Positions 60,888 to 64,000 of a stretch of 64,000 nucleotides of DNA are shown in pieces. The notes under the pieces are model-generated. The model searched no databases, was not told the origin of the DNA, and saw nothing but the letters and a program-made list of their open reading frames with translations. Source of the DNA: Acidobacteriota bacterium (GTDB lineage Bacteria > Acidobacteriota > Terriglobia > Bryobacterales > Bryobacteraceae); contig JACTMJ010000006.1 of the NCBI GenBank assembly GCA_014584705.1, forward strand, positions 62,001-126,000, read 5' to 3'. Position 1 is the first letter of the stretch; the number at the start of each line of letters is the position of its first letter. Both the position numbers and the translations under genes were made by a program.

Positions 60888-61934
60888 ATGCACCGCCGAT
60901 TTCTTAGCGTCGCCGCCCTCATCCTCAGCCTCACGGCGGCGCTTGCGTACGCTCAGTTCAAGCCGCTAAAGCCGAATCCGGTGGAGACCGCGAAGGGGAA
61001 GACTCCGCCCGCCGCGGACGAACCAGGCGCGGTGATCACGGATTCCGGCGCGATCATCTCCATGGACGTGGAGGTGGTGAACGTCTTCGCTTCGGTTCGC
61101 GACAAGCATGGCCGTTTCGTCAACACCCTGACCAAGGACGATTTCATTCTGAAAGAGGACGGTACGCCGCAGGAGATCAAGTATTTCGCTTCCGAATCCA
61201 GCTTGCCTCTGACGCTGGGGATCATCTTCGACGTCAGCGTCAGCCAGGAGAATCTGATCGAAGAGGAGAAGCGCTCCGCGAAGGCGTTCATCGACAGCGT
61301 CATCGGCCCCAAAGACCTCGCGTTCGTCATCAGCTTCGGTCCGGATTCCCGCCTCGAACAGGATTTGACCTCCTCGAAATCGCTGCTCTCCAAGGCCATC
61401 GACCGCATGGAAGTGCGGGGCGGCGTCTATAGCCCGGTGACGCCCGGAACCAACCCCAACGGTACGCCGCGCGGGACGGTGCTCTACGATTCCGTGTACG
61501 TAGCGTCCAGGGACATGCTGCGCAACCCGGTGGGCCGGAAAGCGATCATTCTGCTCACCGACGGCGTTGACCAGGGAAGCAAGGTGAAGATCGAGGAGGC
61601 GTTGCGGGAGGCCCAGCTCTCCGACGTGGTGATCTACAGCATTTTTCATTTCGACCCCAGCTTCCAGCCCTTCATGCGCGGGACGGCCGATTACGACCTG
61701 GGAAAGATGGCCAAGGAGACCGGCGGAACCCTCTTCAAGCCGAAGCGAAACCAGCCATTGAACGTCTTCTTCGATGAGATCCAGCAGCAGCTTCGCAACC
61801 AGTATTCAATCGGCTATACGCCAAGGGATCAGAAGACGGACCGCAGCTATCACAAGATCGACCTCGATGCGAAGCCGGGTGGTTTGAAGGTGCAAACGCG
61901 GCGGGGGTATTACAGCGAAAAGAGCGTCAATTAG
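60888..61934 (+). CDS. VWFA-related secreted protein (Acidobacterial type)
   Basis: 348 residues. A signal peptide (LSVAALILSLTAALAYA) precedes a short linker and then a VWA domain: SLPLTLGIIFDVSVSQENL has the MIDAS DxSxS, and IILLTDGVDQGSKVKIEEAL the Asp-Gly of a second ligand. The N-terminal VEVVNVFASVRDKHGRFVNTLTKDDFILKEDGTPQEI is the region characteristic of this Acidobacterial family. The C-terminus YSIGYTPRDQKTDRSYHKIDLDA is also typical. Partners and ligands are unknown. Confidence 0.9.
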   Translation: MHRRFLSVAALILSLTAALAYAQFKPLKPNPVETAKGKTPPAADEPGAVITDSGAIISMDVEVVNVFASVRDKHGRFVNTLTKDDFILKEDGTPQEIKYFASESSLPLTLGIIFDVSVSQENLIEEEKRSAKAFIDSVIGPKDLAFVISFGPDSRLEQDLTSSKSLLSKAIDRMEVRGGVYSPVTPGTNPNGTPRGTVLYDSVYVASRDMLRNPVGRKAIILLTDGVDQGSKVKIEEALREAQLSDVVIYSIFHFDPSFQPFMRGTADYDLGKMAKETGGTLFKPKRNQPLNVFFDEIQQQLRNQYSIGYTPRDQKTDRSYHKIDLDAKPGGLKVQTRRGYYSEKSVN

Positions 61935-61956
61935 CGGGCGCGCGATACGTCCCCGA

Positions 61957-62856
61957 TTAGCGGCTTAGATTCCCCTTGCGCAGCACGGTTTCGCGGCGGT
62001 CAAAGTATTCCGTCATCGCCTCGCGCAGTCCGGGCATCGGGCCAAACCCTTCCGCCTCCAGCCTGGCGTTGGAGAGCGCGGAGAATTGCGGGCGTGCGGC
62101 CGCCGAAGCGTAGTCCGCGCGCGTTGTCGGTTGCAGGTCCGCCGCAATCTGGCTTACATCAAAAATGAGCCGGGCAAAGTGGTACCAGGAAATCGATTCG
62201 CCGCCCCCCACGTGATAGACGCCGGATGCGCCGGCGTCGGCCAGCGAAACCGCCTTCTCCGCCAGCGCGGGCGCGAACGTGGGAGAGGCGAACGTATCCG
62301 ACACCACGCGCAGCGGACGCCCGGCATGGGCGTTGCGCAGCATGGTTTCCACAAAATTGCCATGCGCGGTGTGGATCCCCTCCGGCCCGAAGACGCCGCA
62401 GGTGCGAATCACAAGCGCATCTTTGAGATACGCGAACGCGTACAGTTCGCCGCTTAACTTCGAGACGCCATACGCGTTGATGGGGTGCGGACGGTCTTCT
62501 TCCGTATAGGGCTCCCGCGTCTGCCCGTCAAACACGTAGTCCGTGGAAAAATGAACCAGCCGCGCGTTCACCTTGGCGCAGGCGAGCGCCAGATTGCGGG
62601 TTGCCAGCCCATTCACGAGGTACGCCGCGGCCGGTTCCGCCTCCGCCCGATCCACGAGGTTGTAGGCGGCGCAATTCACAACCAGAGCCGGACATTCGCT
62701 TTCGACGAAGCTGTTCACGACATCCGCCTGGCGGATGTCGGCGGTCTGGCGGCTGAAACCCACCGTCCGCCAGCCCGCCTGCGCCAGCCGCCGCGTCACC
62801 TCAAAACCCAATTGGCCGCCGCTTCCAAACACCAGCGCTTTCTTCGTGATTGCCAT
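61957..62856 (-). CDS. rfbD: dTDP-4-dehydrorhamnose reductase
   Basis: 299 residues, extended SDR family, which makes dTDP-L-rhamnose for surface polysaccharide. The NADPH motif VFGSGGQLGFEV is at residues about 9-20, VVNCAAYNLVDRAEAEP follows, FSTDYVFDG is the conserved strand, and the catalytic YGVSKLSGE holds the Tyr-x3-Lys pair. The usual partners rfbA, rfbB and rfbC are not in the window, so it may be part of a scattered pathway or a related sugar nucleotide reductase. SD-like sequence is weak. Confidence 0.9.
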   Translation of the reverse strand: MAITKKALVFGSGGQLGFEVTRRLAQAGWRTVGFSRQTADIRQADVVNSFVESECPALVVNCAAYNLVDRAEAEPAAAYLVNGLATRNLALACAKVNARLVHFSTDYVFDGQTREPYTEEDRPHPINAYGVSKLSGELYAFAYLKDALVIRTCGVFGPEGIHTAHGNFVETMLRNAHAGRPLRVVSDTFASPTFAPALAEKAVSLADAGASGVYHVGGGESISWYHFARLIFDVSQIAADLQPTTRADYASAAARPQFSALSNARLEAEGFGPMPGLREAMTEYFDRRETVLRKGNLSR

Positions 62857-62922
62857 AAATTTCTAGCTTAAGCGAGGCTGGGGTTTAGGGCCGCGGCGCG
62901 AGGGCAGATCCGGCGGAGAACC

Positions 62923-63324
62923 TCAAAGCGTCCATTGAAAAAACACCCAGAAGCCCGCCGCGGCGCACGCCGCACCCGCGAAAAGGGGCAATCGCTTGCG
63001 CAGCCGGATTTGCAACCGGTCGCGGACGGTCTCGCTGGCGGCGGCACTGCTTGTTTCGCCAGCGCGCCCCAGCCTCGCCCTCAGCTTGCCGGGCAGCACG
63101 GATACGAGATCGCTCTCCGACGCCAGCAACCGGTTATCGACGATCAGGAAGGATGTGGCCCGGCGCTGCCCGACGCTCTCCCGCATCCGGTCTTCCAGCC
63201 GGCATTCAACGAGCGCGAGGTCATCGCACTGCGCGAAGCGGCCTTTCTCCGAAAAGAACACACTGCGAAAGCGGTATGTTCCGCGCTCGCCCGTTAGTGC
63301 CCGATTACGCATTCTCGGCCGCAT
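62923..63324 (-). CDS. Small protein with C-terminal membrane helix, overlapping a LysR gene
   Basis: 133 residues, no family recognised. Most of it is polar with GTYRFRSVFFSEKGRFAQCDD and a basic stretch, then a C-terminal hydrophobic segment (FAGAACAAAGFWVFFQWTL), so it may be tail-anchored. The ATG at 63324 overlaps the LysR stop by 20 bases, consistent with coupling. The opposite-strand frames look like shadows. Moderate doubt remains about whether it is real. Confidence 0.55.
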   Translation of the reverse strand: MRPRMRNRALTGERGTYRFRSVFFSEKGRFAQCDDLALVECRLEDRMRESVGQRRATSFLIVDNRLLASESDLVSVLPGKLRARLGRAGETSSAAASETVRDRLQIRLRKRLPLFAGAACAAAGFWVFFQWTL

Positions 63325-64000
63325 CCATGCTTTGGCTCGGGAGTTCCTCGGCGGGTTCCGAGCGTTCTCCGCCCGTCCCGGCGTGCTCCAGAATCACCTG
63401 AATAAAGCCGAGCGCCGCCTTGGAGAGCGCCTTATCGCGCTTGTAGATCAGGCCAAGCCGGCGCATCATCGGCTCCGGCGCGAGGCTCAGCGCCCGCAAC
63501 CGGCCCGCTTCCACGTCCGCGCGGCAGTTCGTGTAAGCCAGGAAACCGGCACCCAATCCCGCAAGGCAGAATTGCTTGATCATCTCCGTGGAATCCAGCT
63601 CCATGGAGATCTTCAGGTTTTCGTCCACTGGCTCCAGCCATGTTGTCAGGCGCTTGCGCGTCGTGCCGTACTTCGGCAGCAGGATGTTGTGATTGCACAG
63701 TTCCTGGGCGGTAACCGAATCCCGGTCCGCTAACGGGTGGTTCGGCGGGACGATCAAGCGAATCTCGTCGGCGTGGATCCTCACCACCTGCACCTTTTTT
63801 TCGGTAACCGGCAACTGGGTGATGCCAAAATCGGCCAGGTTGTCGACCACCGCTTCCACCACGCGCGTCCCATAGGAACGGTCCACCTGCAACTGGACAT
63901 TGGGGAACTGTTTGCGATATTCCGAGAACACCCGCGGCAACACATAGAGGCACGTGGCCTCGTTCGCCGCGATCACCAGTTCCCCGCGCGGCACCCGCTC
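63305..64000 (-). CDS. LysR-type transcriptional regulator (N-terminus beyond the right edge)
   Basis: The frame runs off the right edge without a start; 231 residues are visible. It holds the substrate-binding half of a LysR regulator: GELVIAANEATCLYVLPRVFSEYRKQFPNVQLQV, VDNLADFGITQLPV, IRLIVPPNHPLADRDSV and MIKQFCLAGLGAGFLAY. The DNA-binding domain is missing, outside the window. Such proteins usually regulate a divergent neighbour, which would lie to the right. Confidence 0.88.
   Translation of the reverse strand, partial: ERVPRGELVIAANEATCLYVLPRVFSEYRKQFPNVQLQVDRSYGTRVVEAVVDNLADFGITQLPVTEKKVQVVRIHADEIRLIVPPNHPLADRDSVTAQELCNHNILLPKYGTTRKRLTTWLEPVDENLKISMELDSTEMIKQFCLAGLGAGFLAYTNCRADVEAGRLRALSLAPEPMMRRLGLIYKRDKALSKAALGFIQVILEHAGTGGERSEPAEELPSQSMDAAENA

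Overview
The window is high-GC bacterial chromosome and most likely comes from an acidobacterium of the Solibacter/Bryobacter type. The evidence is combined: an Oar-like TonB-dependent receptor with a CarboxypepD_reg N-terminus, a VWFA protein of the kind typical of Acidobacteria, several Tat-exported Gfo/Idh/MocA and FAD oxidoreductases, a transcarboxylase-5S/BCCP module, and frequent GTG starts. No rRNA, tRNA, CRISPR array, transposase or prophage was found. One structural RNA, the small SRP RNA, is clear. The assignment is inferred from gene content, not from a marker phylogeny.

Layout. 1-14.2 kb, almost all on the minus strand: the N-terminal part of a PAS sensor, clpC, a LolD-like ABC ATPase, a Gfo/Idh/MocA oxidoreductase, leuS, an FAD oxidoreductase and the Oar-like receptor. 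14.4-18.2 kb: a membrane-anchored alpha/beta hydrolase, a PLP-dependent threonine/serine dehydratase that appears to start at CTG, rsfS, hpt and a CDGSH iron-sulfur protein. 18.7-23.3 kb: an RND efflux pair (adaptor and pump) closed by a terminator. 23.3-26.5 kb: a deoxyhypusine synthase-like enzyme, an aspartate aminotransferase and coaD. 27-30.4 kb: a locally AT-richer island with a secreted TIG/M15-peptidase protein, whose signal-peptide end is cut off by an in-frame amber codon, and a HEAT-like secreted protein. 30.5-33.7 kb: the conserved block SRP RNA-dnaX-ybaB-recR.

33.7-36.5 kb: a PH-like membrane protein, rpmE, and a three-gene unit of ECF sigma factor, anti-sigma factor and Spy/CnrX-like periplasmic protein. 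36.6-42.3 kb: pcrA/uvrD preceded by a nested palindrome, a 52-residue basic protein overlapping its stop, an APC permease, and a fliM with no flagellar neighbours. 42.3-46.5 kb: a second Gfo/Idh/MocA oxidoreductase, a secreted DinB-like protein, a compact promoter/small-ORF/terminator unit that no protein gene explains, and a secreted alkaline-phosphatase-superfamily enzyme. 46.6-51.3 kb: a membrane protein, the biotin-dependent carboxyltransferase trio (5S-like subunit, OadG-like anchor, BCCP), two small secreted carboxypeptidase-regulatory-like proteins and a LysW-like zinc ribbon. 51.5-58.5 kb: oligopeptidase B, the FecR/OmpA/CHASE2-HD-GYP signalling-envelope operon, and uppS-cdsA. 58.6-64 kb: a DUF4159 protein, a cellulase-like TIM-barrel protein, a VWFA protein, rfbD, a small membrane protein, and a LysR regulator cut by the right edge.

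The genes fit a heterotroph that scavenges sugars and peptides from outside the cell. Housekeeping functions (leuS, dnaX, recR, rpmE, rsfS, coaD, uppS, cdsA) are mixed with secreted hydrolases and oxidoreductases. The observations most worth following are the promoter-small ORF-terminator unit at 44.5-44.8 kb with its very long Shine-Dalgarno match, the amber-interrupted secreted peptidase, the unusual apical loop of the SRP RNA, the CTG-started dehydratase and the bacterial deoxyhypusine synthase homologue.
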